Shown here piece after piece: positions 32,160 to 44,453 of a DNA stretch of 64,000 bases; within the stretch, counting starts at the first letter, position 1, and each line of letters starts with the position of its first letter. The stretch is from Nipponacmea schrenckii (lineage: Eukaryota > Mollusca > Gastropoda > Lottiidae), in NCBI GenBank assembly GCA_030562195.1, contig CM060200.1, positions 28,249,023 through 28,313,022 of the forward strand, in the 5' to 3' direction. The translations under genes and the position numbers were made by a program. The notes under the pieces are model-generated. The model did no database searches, was not told where the DNA came from, and saw nothing but the letters and a program-made list of their open reading frames with translations.

Positions 32160-35100
32160 GTGAGCTGCCATTTAATACTAGTTTATTTTTCTTACAAATT
32201 CACTTGCTAAAGAAAATGGCGCCCAATTAGTGAGCTGGCCTCATTTTGGAGGTTGTAGCAGACGAATAAGGTAGAGTTTATAAGCCTGATTAAACCAAGA
32301 GACCTCGAATCGTGTTTTTTATTACTAACAGATCTCTGATTTCACTATAGTGTTAAATTTACAAGTTTTCAAGCCGATAGAGAGAAATTTCAACACTCCG
32401 AGCCTGTTATTAATTTATATCATTTTATAATACAGTTATTAGGCTATATTCTTATATTTTACTGTTTACTTCAAACATCACTCGTTTACCGTCATTAGTC
32501 TAATAAGATCCATAACAAACTTTTCCTTTTTTACGCCCTTAACTACGTAGTCTATACGCTTAGTTAAATAACGTGCAACGTATAATGTATTTAAAATATA
32601 TAACAGCGTCCAGACGGATGTAAAACTCCATTTTTTTACGTTTTTAATTTGCTGGTCTATACGCTTAGTAAAATAACATGCAACTTATAATATATTTAAA
32701 ACATGAGTTCGAGTATAACGGTCATTGATCTAATAGCGTCCAGACTCCATTATTTAAACTTTCTTAATTAGGTCATCTATACACAGAAAGTGCAAATAAA
32801 TAAGGGGGCCGTAAAATATATTATTATACAATCGAAACATTGGTACGTCATATGTCAGTTATTAAGGGATCTTATTCTCGATAACTTTTTACTGAAAAGA
32901 TTTTAGTGCTACAGTCATCCAATTGGTGAATCACTCAAATTGATTATCAAGTTTGTAATATTATTCAACTACATTAGGCCTACTGCATTCCGTTAAACTG
33001 GATGATATCTTATTTAAGTTTTTGACAATACCGATTTTTAAAAAGGTGCACATCAAGACACAACCGACTTAGTTTTAAAACGTTATTGCACAGACATTGC
33101 GATGCAGTATTGTATAATCGAGTCAAAATTGATAGTAGCCAAAGATAGGTCTCATGCTACCATCATGCACGTTTCGGATAAAAAATAGTCATCACGAAAG
33201 CTGACAATACGATAGGAAGTTGAATGTAAATATCACAAATTCACAAACGAAATGATTGAAAATGATCAAAAGTATCACACCTGCACAATTATTGTAGATT
33301 ATATGCTGTTTCCCGGTCAGACCGGAAATGGCTGTTATTCTTTCGTTTCCTGTTTAGCTGCAGAAAGGTAGAAAAATAGCCTTGACTTTGATGTTGATAT
33401 ACCAGAGAAAATGCTTCAATACATTATATTTAGACATGTTTAACTGGTTTTTAAGTCCCCTAGTCTTAGTTCCTAGTCCCACTGCTTCTATAATAGGCCA
33501 ACATCCTTAACCACCAGAGGTAAATGGAAAGTGACCAAACAAAGTGTAAATTTTGATGCGTCAGAAAACACTAGTAAATCAGACCCACAACCCCCTACGC
33601 ATTTAACATATTGGTACGTCTATTGACATAACATCCTCAAGTTTGTCACTTGCCATAGGTCATCTGATCTTCTTGACCTTAAAATACTAAAATTTGCTGA
33701 TAGTCTTTGAATTAATCATTTCCCTGTCCTTATGGTACATTACCGTATTTATTATTCATTAGATCAATATACAAGAAAATTTCCTTCTAGTTCCCCTTTC
33801 TACGCTTTGACGCCAATGGTTTCCGTCTTTGTCAACTGAAAAGGTCAATATTCTAACTAAATTTCAGGAAAATAAGATATTCCATGACGCATAGGTAACT
33901 AAGGTGGCAACCCATGGCTCTAAAGAGATTAGAAAGAGGATATTCCAGGTTTCTCTGTGTATCAGAGGTTAGCTTTCAGATTTTTTTGAAGCAAAATGGC
34001 ATTTGTGGTAGTTAAGTCTTTTTTTGGAATTTCAACATCAAATGTATGGCGTGATACCTAACTGGGAGCTACTGTCCCCACGCTTAAATACACTTGAACA
34101 CCCGGTAATAATGATTATTTATTCATACAAACAATAATGATACAAACAGTAATCGTATAGAATGAAAACCTGGAGTCGGCTGATCTAACCTTAGTTCAGA
34201 CCACAGTGAAAACGGATATGACCTAATAAAGATAAAGTTATTTACTATATTGACCAGCTTGGAATTATAAGATTTTGTGTGGCCACTAAAAATGATATTA
34301 GGCTACTCCTTGGAACGTATATACCTTCTTTGTCTTCTTATGACATTTATAAATCATAAGAGTTCTAACAACACCACGAATGATTTCGCTTCAACCAATA
34401 ATAAAATATGTTATATTTCGAAGAAAACTCCTTCTTTAACGCTTCCTGACGTTTCCCAATCTACAAGTAGAAACTTCGGCTTAAAGGTACAACGTATAAA
34501 TCAAATCTCCTTTACATCCACTTCTGTGGCCGTTATTTAATTCAAACTTCTTCCCCCCCCCCATCTTTCCACGATTCGCAGATATTTTAGTCATATGCCC
34601 CCGGAGAAGACAAAAAACAGTGGCACAGAGGTGTTACATTTTAGTAAGTATTCCCTGCTTCAAAGAAAACATGCAAACATCTTATCTTTAACTCTGTTTT
34701 GAAATCTACAAGATTTTCAAGAGATGACCAATATTCCAGCTATTCCTGATATTTGAGTTCCTGGCACCAATGTCATGGTTACACACGTGTTGGAAAGTAA
34801 TTGAAACCAAAATCCTATTTTTTCTACCCAGTAAGAGTAAACAAAGTATCAAAATGGCGGGTGATATACAAGATCGCTTCTGACATTTTGGTAAAAATAT
34901 AAACAAAATAGTGGAAACGTAGGTATTTATTGCAGCAGCTGTCTTTGGTACTGAAAATAAACTCAGTGTTTCTCAGAGTCACGGGTTAAAGGTAGGCTAC
35001 CATAACAACCAGTGAACTCAGCTCAGGGTCTTGATTAAAGGTAGGTTTACAAGGCATGGGTTTAAGTTAGCATACCTTTAAAACCGATCAGTGGGTTATA

Positions 35101-36230
35101 TAGAATTTTAACAAAGAGACTGTTATTAATTGGGGGCAACACCATATAAAACTCTAGCAGTAAATTAAAAATCCAGTCGTCTATAAACTTGCTTTACTGT
35201 ACGTTACTATAAAAATGGTATTAAAGGTAGGCTACCCTTAAAAACAAAACCTTGAATCTAAAAAAAGGAAACACGAATGACTAAACAAAACATTCTCAAG
35301 ATGAAAAAGTTCTTTAGTTCCCAATTGAACACATCACTGGTTCAATAACGTGTTAAACTTTGGAAGTCTCAAAGCAAAACCAAGCTGTTCAAAAAACAGA
35401 ATGTCCTCTTTTTTTGTTTACCATAGTGTCTCTGGTCCATAAGTCAAGGGCTAAATGCTAGGCTTAAAATCATATAAAACGGACTATAAACTATTATGTA
35501 AATGAAATGTTTATCGTCACTTTAACACAAAATCCATCAAATTTTGTCGTGTTTCAATCTAAAAAACTGAGCACTTTATCACTCATCAAGTGTCCAAACC
35601 GACGCCATTATGGTCACAAATTGATCATAAAATCACACCTTCGTGGACATGGATTTATGTTATTATTTTATCTTAGAAATGTCTTACTTATTAGGTTTTA
35701 TTACATCAACAGAATCATTTTAACACGGATAATTGTAAAGTCATTTTGATATCAGATAACTGCTACAATAGTACATGTACTAAGAATATAAATCTGATTT
35801 AAGCTTAAGAGGAGATATTAACCCATATTTAGCCCTCGTCACTCAACAGGGTTGTTCAAATCAGCATAGCTAACAATATTAGTTTGTTATTTTGATTCTT
35901 GAGAGTCAAAACACTAAAGTTAGTTACTGCATAATTCAAAGTATTTTATATTTTTAAAGTTGAATTATTAGTAACTGATAACGTTTAAGCGGGAGATAAA
36001 GACCTCATGGCGGTTTTTCTAATCTGTGGATTTACTTACCGCCTATTTGATGGCGTGCTCGAGGGATATTGCTGTAACAACAAGGTACCAGCTTCAAAAA
36101 AGTGTTGAAAATGAAATGAAAGGATGCTTATGCCAGACGTATCTGTTCAAGATTGCTGTAATGCTTCCGAAACTATCGCGTCGTTCTTACGTCATAGAAC
36201 TAGGTCAGACACGTGTAAAAAGACCGGAAT
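32160..36230. other. Gene-poor stretch
   Basis: No supported gene over ~4 kb. A near-duplicated segment lies at 32520-32760 (TACGCCCTTAACTACG-TAGTCTATACGCTTAG and a second copy with CTGGTCTATACGCTTAGTAA). A start-like context AAAATGGCGGGTGATATAC lies at 34852, but its frame closes after nine codons. The frames at 34277-34540, 35507-35749 and 36026-36301 show no domain. Confidence 0.4.
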
Positions 36231-36232
36231 TA

Positions 36233-38405
36233 GGGGAAAGTAGTGTATATCGGACCAGAGATTGGTATGATTTTTATTATTTTCTTTGGGCCAGATGCTA
36301 ATTTTGACAAATTTGATGTAATTTTTGTATCGTTGTAAAGCCGTGAAGTTTTATGTTGAAAACAGTGAAATAATCTAGAGTCATTCTTATAGAAAATGTA
36401 AATGTGTTCTATTTTGCTATTTATAACTTACAAGAAGAGACAAGTTGCATCTTCAAATGTGTGTAAAATGGACCACAGGAAATGTGTATAATGGACCAGT
36501 GGCCCAAAACACAGTACCATGTGGTCCAACATACACGATTACCTCAAGAAGTCGATAAATTTAAGAAAAATAATAGGTTCTAGTGTCTTTTCAGAATTCA
36601 TCTAAAAAGACAAAAAGAAAATCAAGAGAATCAAAAGAAGTTTATGGTAAATGGTCTGTAGAGAAAATGTCTTCGGCTTTGAAAGCTATACGAAATAAAA
36701 ACGTTGGTCTAAATAAAGCAGCTAAGATGTATTCTGTTCCTAAAGCAACTCTTAAAAGGCATCTTGACAAGTCAAACAAATACGCTTTCGATGAAATAAA
36801 GGGCTTTGGTCGACCTGCAAATTTACCAGCTGATTTGGAAGAGGAGTTAGCTAAACACATCATAGAAATGGAGAGCAGACTTTATGGGTTAACCACCAAA
36901 TCAGTGAGAAAATCAGCATTTGAATTAGCTAAAGCGAACTCAACTGATCACCGTTTCAACAAAATGGAAGGTATGGCAGGCAAAGAATGGTTGAGTGGAT
37001 TTCTTAAAAGGCATGCTGAAATAAGTCTTAAGACACCAGAACCAACATCCATCGCAAGAGCCTCTGGTTTTAACAAAGTGAAAGTTAATGCATTCTTTGA
37101 TCTCCTTGAAGACCTAGTTAATAAGAACATATTATCACCTACAAGGATTTTTAACATGGATGAGATCGGATTGACTGTGGTTCAAAAACCTCAAAAGGTA
37201 TTAGCTGCCAAAGGGAAACGCCAAGTTGGGTCGATAACTAGTTGTGAAAGAGGTCAGAATGTCACCTGTGTTAGTTGTGTAAATGCAGCTGGGACCTATA
37301 TTCCGCCATTACTTATATTCCCCCGTAAACGTATGAAGGAGGAGCTAATGACAGGTGCTCTACTTGGAACCAAGTTTGAATGTCAGGCAAACGGATGGAT
37401 GGATTCTGAAATTTTTAACTCCTGGTTGGAACACTTTATTAAACACTCTCATCCTTCACCCGAAGACGAAATCCTGCTTATCTTGGATGGACATGAATCT
37501 CACACTAAAAATTTGCAACGTGCATCTGCAGTAGGGATAATAATGCCATCTTTACCACCACATACCACACATCACTTACAACCGCTGGATGTCACTTTCT
37601 TTAAACCATTGAATACATATTATTACCAAGCCATAGAATCATGGTTGCGGTCCAATCCCGGGAGAACATTATCAGTGATTCAAATAAGCCATCTACTTTG
37701 AATCGCATACAAGAAAGCCTCTACCATCGGAATTGCTGTGAATGGTTTTTTGAAGTGTGGTATATGGCCAGTCAACCGAAACATTTTTGACCAGTAATTT
37801 GCACCGGCAAAAGTAAGCGACAGACCAGCCGAAGAAGATGTAAGCGACAGACCAACCGAAGAAAAAGTAAGACCGAAATCAGTCCACTTCCCAAAATCCA
37901 ACAAACAAAACGAAAAAAATCAAGGAAAACTAAATCATCGACTGTATTGACAAGCTCTCCATATAGAAGATCGCTCTTGGAGAAAATACAGAAGCTTGAT
38001 CCGAAACCGTCAACATCAAAGTCATGAAAAAGGCAACGCCTTGCATTGAATTAACATATTGTTTAGTTTGTGGTGATTCCAATGAAGAAGATTGGATACA
38101 GTGTTACAATTGCAAAAAATGGGCTCATGAAGCTTGCGCTGAAAATGATATTAATTATTATTATTGTGACAACTGTTATGTAGCCTAATTATCAATACAT
38201 GTATTTCTCTCAAATATAATTATTAAATTCAACATATTTGTGCCTTTTAAATTGATACCAACTTACACGCCCGACAGGTCAATATTACACATTCAGAGTG
38301 TAATTTGGACCATTATGAGAAAATATTTGAGATTAAATTTACTCCTACATTTGAACGATTGTTTTAAAATATATCTTAAGTGGCCCAATATACACTACTT
38401 TCCCC
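36233..38405 (+). mobile_element. Pogo-like (Tc1/mariner superfamily) DNA transposon
   Basis: A 2.17 kb element flanked by TA (36231-36232 and 38406-38407), with inverted ends GGGGAAAGTAGTGTATAT at 36233 and ATATACACTACTTTCCCC at the right. It encodes a pogo-type DDE transposase (broken) and a C-terminal zinc-finger module. Six copies of a GTGTATAATGGACCAG-like 16-mer lie within and near the ends: 36243-36258, 36461-36476, 36484-36499, 36521-36536 (inverted), 38298-38313 and 38380-38395 (inverted). They are probable transposase-binding sites (inference). Confidence 0.92.
36583..38188 (+). pseudogene. Pogo-like DDE transposase with PHD-type tail, disrupted
   Basis: Cut-and-paste transposase. 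The first frame (36583-37701) has an N-terminal helix-turn-helix of CENP-B/psq type (MSSALKAIRNKNVGLNKAAK, VPKATLKRHLDKS), a second DNA-binding domain (WLSGFLKRHAEISLKTPEP), and the DDE core: NMDEIGLTVVQKP, ILLILDGHESH and LQPLDVTFFKPL, supplying the three acidic residues. There is no ATG at the front; the frame opens at an acceptor-like TCTTTTCAG, so a first exon may be missing. TGA at 37699-37701 and TAA at 37795-37797 interrupt a frame that is still homologous between them (NGFLKCGIWPVNRNIFD). Beyond, homology moves frame twice and ends in a Cys/His module (CLVCGDSNEEDWIQC, CKKWAHEACAEND, CDNCYVA) stopping at 38188. At least two stops and two frame changes make it non-functional. Confidence 0.88.
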
Positions 38406-38407
38406 TA

Positions 38408-38827
38408 TGTCAAATGCGACACAAACATAGTTCTGTGGTATCCAACAATATCTAACATGTACAGCTTATGGAACATGGGATCCCTCAATGTTAAATCTGT
38501 ACTGAGTATACAAGGCCTCGGTTTTTCTCAGTTTGAAACACTTTTTGCGTTTTTCATGGCATCCCATCTACAGGCTACTATCAGACAATCCTGTCAGGGT
38601 AGGCTACCATGGTCCCCCGGGGTTGGTGAACAAGCTCTCATTTAGTAGGTAAGATGATGTAACGATAACTTGAAATAGAAATTATAATTTTGAAGTAAAA
38701 CTAGTAAGTCGTTTTCCCTGTCAGCCTTCGTACATTACAGAGAAGCGATTGCAAAATCATAATATTATGTTATTCATGTAACATCTATGTTATCCGCCAT
38801 TACAGGGATTCTTTCTACCAGCTGGTC
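38408..38827. other. No gene seen
   Basis: Short spacer between the pogo-like element and the G/C-run repeat. The frame at 38457-38645 has no recognisable domain. Confidence 0.4.
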
Positions 38828-39024
38828 CCAGGCCCGTAGCAAGACTCGATTTTTCGGGGGGGAGGGGGCAAGTAGCAAATCCGGAGGGGCAATTGGGGAG
38901 TTGCAGTAATAATATGGGACATTTGCCTGAATTTTCAGGGGGGGGGGCAATCCATTTTTTCGGGGGGGGGGGGGGGGGGCTGCTTGCCCCCCCCCCCCTT
39001 GCCCCCCCGTAGCTTCGGGCCTGG
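38828..39024. repeat. G/C-homopolymer repeat with inverted ends
   Basis: Bounded by CCCAGGCCCGTAGC (38828) and the inverse GTAGCTTCGGGCCTGG (about 39009-39024). The interior has runs of up to 18 G followed by runs of C that can pair into a long hairpin (about 38938-39007). A shorter relative without long runs lies at 50435-50525 (CCGTAGCAATACTTATTTG, TCGGAGGGGCAAATAA). The minus-strand frame through it is an artefact of the homopolymers. Confidence 0.7.
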
Positions 39025-41879
39025 CTGGTCGTTGGCCAAACCTCTTGGCGTGAATCATCCCCTGATTATCCGTACCCATTTACAGCTGGGTGGACTGGAA
39101 TTGTGAGTGAAGATTACTTATTCAGGGTCATCGGACTTTCACACTCCGATCAAGATTAGAACTCAAGTCCGACATTTTCAACGTAACCACGCAAATGACG
39201 TCATGACGTAAAGAACCAACGCTCTAATAGTCGCTGTGCTATAAAACCCCACAAACTAAAACTCGAATAAGAAATTATGATTTTGAAGAAATCTTTGAAG
39301 AGAAAAGTAATACTTAAGAGGCTAAGCAGGCTGATATAAATCACGATAAAAATGTTAAAAATCTGGATTTGTTTAAGTCTGGTTCTGGGTGAATCCTAAT
39401 TGATCTATTTCCGTTCAGCTTGCAGGTGTTTAGTTCAAATACACAAAATTAGGTCAGCACATTTTATACAGTTCAAAGTTTTAATAGTCAGAAACATTCA
39501 AGGAGCTATCAGGTTTTTGAATGTGAAAAATTAAAATAAAAATAAAGTTCGGTACTATGGGATGGGAAATGTCGAAACAGGTAATATTTGGTAACAGGTG
39601 AAATTGACTTACATCGGCAGGCGTAAGGTAGTTTGGAATTTAAAATGTATCCAATGAGTACAAAACGAAATGTCTGCATTGTTACGAAAAGTATCCGGGC
39701 ACAAGTACTCGATCCCTGTCAATCACAGATATTTTTGCACATCCGGGTCCCGTCTTTTTTCCATAAACCTACCCCTTTGATAAATTAAAGTGCTGGTGTG
39801 ATTATGTTTTAAACTGGACCCGACATTCACAAAGCTCAACTGTACCTTAAGTGTGTTTTGCAACGTATTCATATGTAAGGGCAACAACTCTATCTGCTCT
39901 ATAGATACTTTAATTGGCTTGACATGACGTTTTAGATATGATTAATCCTTATTGAGGAATTTGAAAACGTGTCACAATTGTCAAATACACATAGAGCATG
40001 TGAATAGAGTGGTTGCTACCATCAATATGAATGACTACAACCCTTCCTCCAACAACAATCAAGAATCGTACCTTGCAATTCATATTTTCACCAAATTCAA
40101 CACCAAATTTTGATGAAGGGAGGAATCGATTCTCCCAGATGTACAGGTCTAGGGTTGAACAAATACTTTATTGAGAAATCGGAAATAAATGGTCCGCCGG
40201 ATATTGTTCTGATCTGAAATAAGAAAAATATATTTTCCAATAAATTGTGATCAATACCTTGTAGTCAAACATGGACATTAACTTACTTGACATTTACTTC
40301 AACATTAAAAAACAATTACATTTTTATTGTCTTTACAAAAACCGAGCTGGTACTGTTATTTTTTATATAACTTCTGGTTGCAGCTGCATGTTTAATACGC
40401 CTATTAACTTACCAATTCCAATTTGATCAGTACCGTAACTTTAAGCTTGTCACCAGTCGAACGCAAGGCGTTAAAATGGCGTTATGATAGCTGCAATTAT
40501 ACGTAATTATAGTGGCGAAAATTTCTCCCAAATTGTTCATAATTATGCAAATCGGAAAATTACAGTCATTTATTAAACTGAGGTACTTGTACTGGTTCAC
40601 ATTTGGTAAACTGAGCCACACCGACAAAACCAACCTCTTACAACTATAGTGTTATTATCAGTATTAGCCCCTATAGTTCATCCTTTTAAAATAATAAGTG
40701 GGGCTATTACCATCAAAACCTTGAAAAAACTTCATTTATTTTTATATTTTCAAAAATTTTCTCAAAAGCTATGGTATTATTGAAATAACATAAAAAACTA
40801 ATGTACATGTAATTCAAAATTTAGACCACTTGAACTGAAAAAAATAATCTTTTTGATGAAACTAGGAAAATTAATGTCCTTATGATGAATATCTTATTCA
40901 AAGTTAACACAGAAGAAATATTTCGATGACCCTTAAAGCTTCGACACTGGGTTTATTGGAGTTTTTAATACGAAATGGAGTGGATGGCGAACAATAGTGA
41001 AAACCTCTGACAGCTGAAAAGGTTCGATTAAGCGGAAACAAGTGTCGTAACAAGAAGTTAAATTAGGACAAAGAGACAAGTTTTTCTATGTCTCTGTACT
41101 TTTTATATTTCGTGAGAAACGTTTAACCTTACACGTTTTTATTTATTTTTTTTCTACAATGTGCATCATACAAAATAACTATCACGTGACTGTGGTTGCA
41201 TCCGATTCACGGTGCGCATTGAAACATTGAAAATAAATTGTTTTCTAATGAAAGCCTATGAAATAGAGTGATTAAGAAACGAATGATGCATGTTGTAAGG
41301 TTTTAAGGTAGGGCCATGAACTTTTTAAAGGGAGGACTCAAAATAACTGTTAAATATACTTTTAAATCGTGTTTGAATAAAAGTTTGTTTTTCAAATAAG
41401 GAAGAATAATCCTTGTTTTAAAAACTCAATTTACTTGTGGCTCTTTAAAAGAATAGTGGTTAAAAGTTAAATTCCATATAGATCAGTATTGGTGAGTATC
41501 AAGATAATGGCAAAGCATAATTAATGATACATGTTCTGATACTTTAGTACATTTGGTTGGAGTAATAATTTGTATTAAGTACAAAATAAACTTTTTACAC
41601 CGTGTGATGCCTTTGCTGATTGGGATATCACCTTTAAATAAATAGCAAACATTGGTCAAATCTTTATTCCCTTACTGGGATATTAACTTCAAATAATTGG
41701 CTTACTTTGATCAAATCTTTCTCACAATTTACAGAAAAGAAAATGATGAAAGATTGAAACGGACTATAGTTTCTGGATGCACGTGTGTGTTGGCAGTTTT
41801 GAGATGATTATCTTGGTACAAGTTATGAGAAGATTTATTTTATACCAGTTATATACAGCAGGTGTCAGGTTCATCGTCG
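39025..41879. other. Gene-poor AT-rich stretch
   Basis: No supported coding sequence, RNA gene or clear transposon ends were found. The small frames at 40427-40633 and 41764-41961 lack domains. Confidence 0.4.
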
Positions 41880-42330
41880 ACAAGCCAGAATTAATTAAGA
41901 GGATAGATACAGCATCTTCAGAAACATAAGAATGGATACAGTATAGCATCATTGATAACACCAGGATAGATATTCATCATTATTGACAATACACAAATAA
42001 ATACATCGTTCTCGACAACACCAGAATAGATCATCTAAGATACCGGGGTAGATACAATCCTCTTCAACAAAGGGGTAGATACAATCCTCTTCAACACCGG
42101 GGAAGATACATCATCCTCTGCCACATCGGGACAGATACACAATCATCTACGACACTGGAATATATACAATTTTCTCGACAATACCATGATATGTTGAGCA
42201 TCCTCTACGACATCGGGATAAATACAAAATCGTCTACAATAAAGACACAATGTTCTCGTCAAGACCATGCTAGATACAACATCCGCTGTACACATCGAGA
42301 TAGATACACCATCTTGGGCATCACCAGAAT
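41880..42330. repeat. Degenerate ~33-bp tandem repeat
   Basis: About a dozen imperfect units of the form GATACAATCCTCTTCAACAC-CGGGGTA, e.g. two nearly perfect adjacent copies at about 42049-42115, decaying outward. A run of ten G follows at about 42350. Confidence 0.7.
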
Positions 42331-42660
42331 ATGATTGTATTCTTTATTGGGGGGGGGGGGATGTGTAACAATAATTTTCATTATATGCTAATTCCCAATT
42401 AACAACACTGTAGCTCGATATTGTCAAATTAACATTCGTTTTGATAATCTCTATTTATTAAATTTCAATATATCACATTCTGTTTTTCAAACTATATTTA
42501 TCGTTAGCTTAATAAGTTTGTATAAAATCTCTATTCAGACTATAGTATATATATATTTATAAATAAACCCTTTAGATTGATACAGACTGCCACTTTAAAC
42601 CTTTTGAAAGTAATTCTTGTTAACATTTACTGTCTGTCCACGCTTGTTCGGTACACGTCT

Positions 42661-44445
42661 ATGGTGGCCCATGGCTATCACTCAGTTTTTTCAACATGGT
42701 CCTACTTTATTTTCTAACTAATTCATTCTATTTATTAAATTATTTATAAATAACACAAAAAAAAAAGAATAAAATAATAGTAATTGAAAAAAAAGAATAA
42801 AATAAAATAAAAAGTAATTGAAAAAAAAAGAATAAAATAAAGTCAAAAGTAATAGAAAAAAAAATGAAAAAATTTAAAATGATTTTGAAATAATTTTGAA
42901 AGTAAAATGAATTAAAAGAAAACATTCTGAGACTAAAAGTAAAACTGATTTCTTTTAAAGATTTTTTTAATCTATTTCATTCAAATATTATTTTAAAATT
43001 GAAATGAAAGTTAGGTGAATTTAAAATGATTTTAAAAGTGAAATAAATTAAATTAAAAAATCTGAAGAGCCTAGAGCTATCATAGTATACCATCATGCAT
43101 TGTATGGTCGATGTGGATTGGAGACGATTTGACATAAAGGGAAATCACTCCGAAACTTTTGCCCACTGATTATCAATTCAATGAAAACTTTGACTGAAAA
43201 ACAGATCTAGTGTTAATCATAGGCCAAATCAAAATCAACAATAAAAGGCTTTACCACAATCTAGGTTTATTATTAGGCTATGATGGCAGCTATGTCATGG
43301 GGCATAAATCCTGTAAGCTTATCTAGGTCTACAACATGATTTAAAGGGGTCTCATAAATAAATCTACCTAGCCTAGGTCTAGCTAGGTGACTGGAATCAG
43401 CTACAAACAAGAAACAACTAGAGTATGGCCAAGTCGCTGATTCCAGTTACCTGTGGGCTGTGGCTAGCCCTAACTTTTAACCTAACCTAAGCCCTGACCG
43501 GAGTCTGCGCTCAGCGGTTAGTGTAAAATTCCCAACACCCAAAAGCGCCCAACACCAGAAAGACGTTTGGATAATCAAAACTACTGGTAGGATAAAAAAA
43601 ATTGGAATTTTCGGTGAAAGTAACGAGAAACGAAAAAAAGGAGATGTTTTATATAATATGATTTACTTTTTTTTATCGAATTTGTGTTATAATAATAAAT
43701 GATGTTTTGTCTTTAATAGCAATAGAATGAGAATTATAATATTAATAACAGCCAAGGTTCAAAGGTCACGTTCAGACCAACTCTCAAATAATGGGACCTT
43801 CAATTCAAATTCTAGACTAGTAAACAACTGACTGCTGCCTCCCAGGAAAATTATCAAAATATAATCAAGTTTTTCCTCAAAATTAAAGAGACAAAAATCT
43901 TACCGTATCAATTTCGGAGTGATTTCCCTTTATGTCAAATCGTCCCCAATCCACATCGACCATACAATGCATGATGGTATACTATGATAGCTCTAGGCTC
44001 TTCAGATTTTTTAATTTAATTTATTTCACTTTTAAAATCATTTTAAATTCACCTAACTTTCATTTCAATTTTAAAATAATATTTGAATGAAATAGATTAA
44101 AAAAATCTTTAAAAGAAATCAGTTTTACTTTTAGTCTCAGAATGTTTTCTTTTAATTCATTTTACTTTCAAAATTATTTCAAAATCATTTTAACTTGTTT
44201 CATTTTTTTTCTATTACTTTTGATTTTATTTTATTATTTTTTTTCAATTACTTTTTATTTTATTTTATTCTTTTTTTTTTCAATTACTATTATTTTATTT
44301 TATTCTTTTTTTTTTCAATTACTATTATTTTATTTTATTCTTTTTTTTTGTGTTATTTATAAATAATTTAATAAATAGAATGAATTAGTTAGAAAATAAA
44401 GTAGGGCCATGTTGAAAAAACTGAGTGATAGCCATGGGCCACCAT
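42661..44445. mobile_element. Foldback DNA element with ~500-bp arms and 8-bp target duplication
   Basis: Flanked by a perfect 8-bp direct repeat ACACGTCT (42653-42660 and 44446-44453). Ends are ATGGTGGCCCATGGCTATC and its inverse. The left arm (42661-43155) and right arm (43912-44445) are near-identical inverted copies, running inward to TCACTCCGAAA / TTTCGGAGTGA. The right arm is ~40 bases longer because an A/T-run unit (TTTTTCAATTACTATTATTT) is expanded. The central 756 bases are unique and include a smaller inverted pair (GTGACTGGAATCAGC / GCTGATTCCAGTTAC). No transposase is seen. The 8-bp duplication fits hAT-type mobilisation (inference). The reading frames at 42740-42925 and 44142-44366 are mirror products of the arms. 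Confidence 0.9.
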
Positions 44446-44453
44446 ACACGTCT

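Noticed and set aside
34852..34880. Start-like ATGGCGGGTGATATAC context
   Set aside because: Frame closes after nine codons and no clear donor follows in frame.
36026..36301. 91-codon frame ahead of the transposase
   Set aside because: It crosses the left end of the pogo-like element and has no domain, so it is not a transposase exon.
38774..39079. Minus-strand proline/glycine-rich frame
   Set aside because: Created by C and G homopolymers in the repeat at 38828-39024.
42740..42925. Phenylalanine-rich reading frame, mirrored at 44142-44366
   Set aside because: Both are the same low-complexity A/T tract in the two inverted arms of the foldback element.
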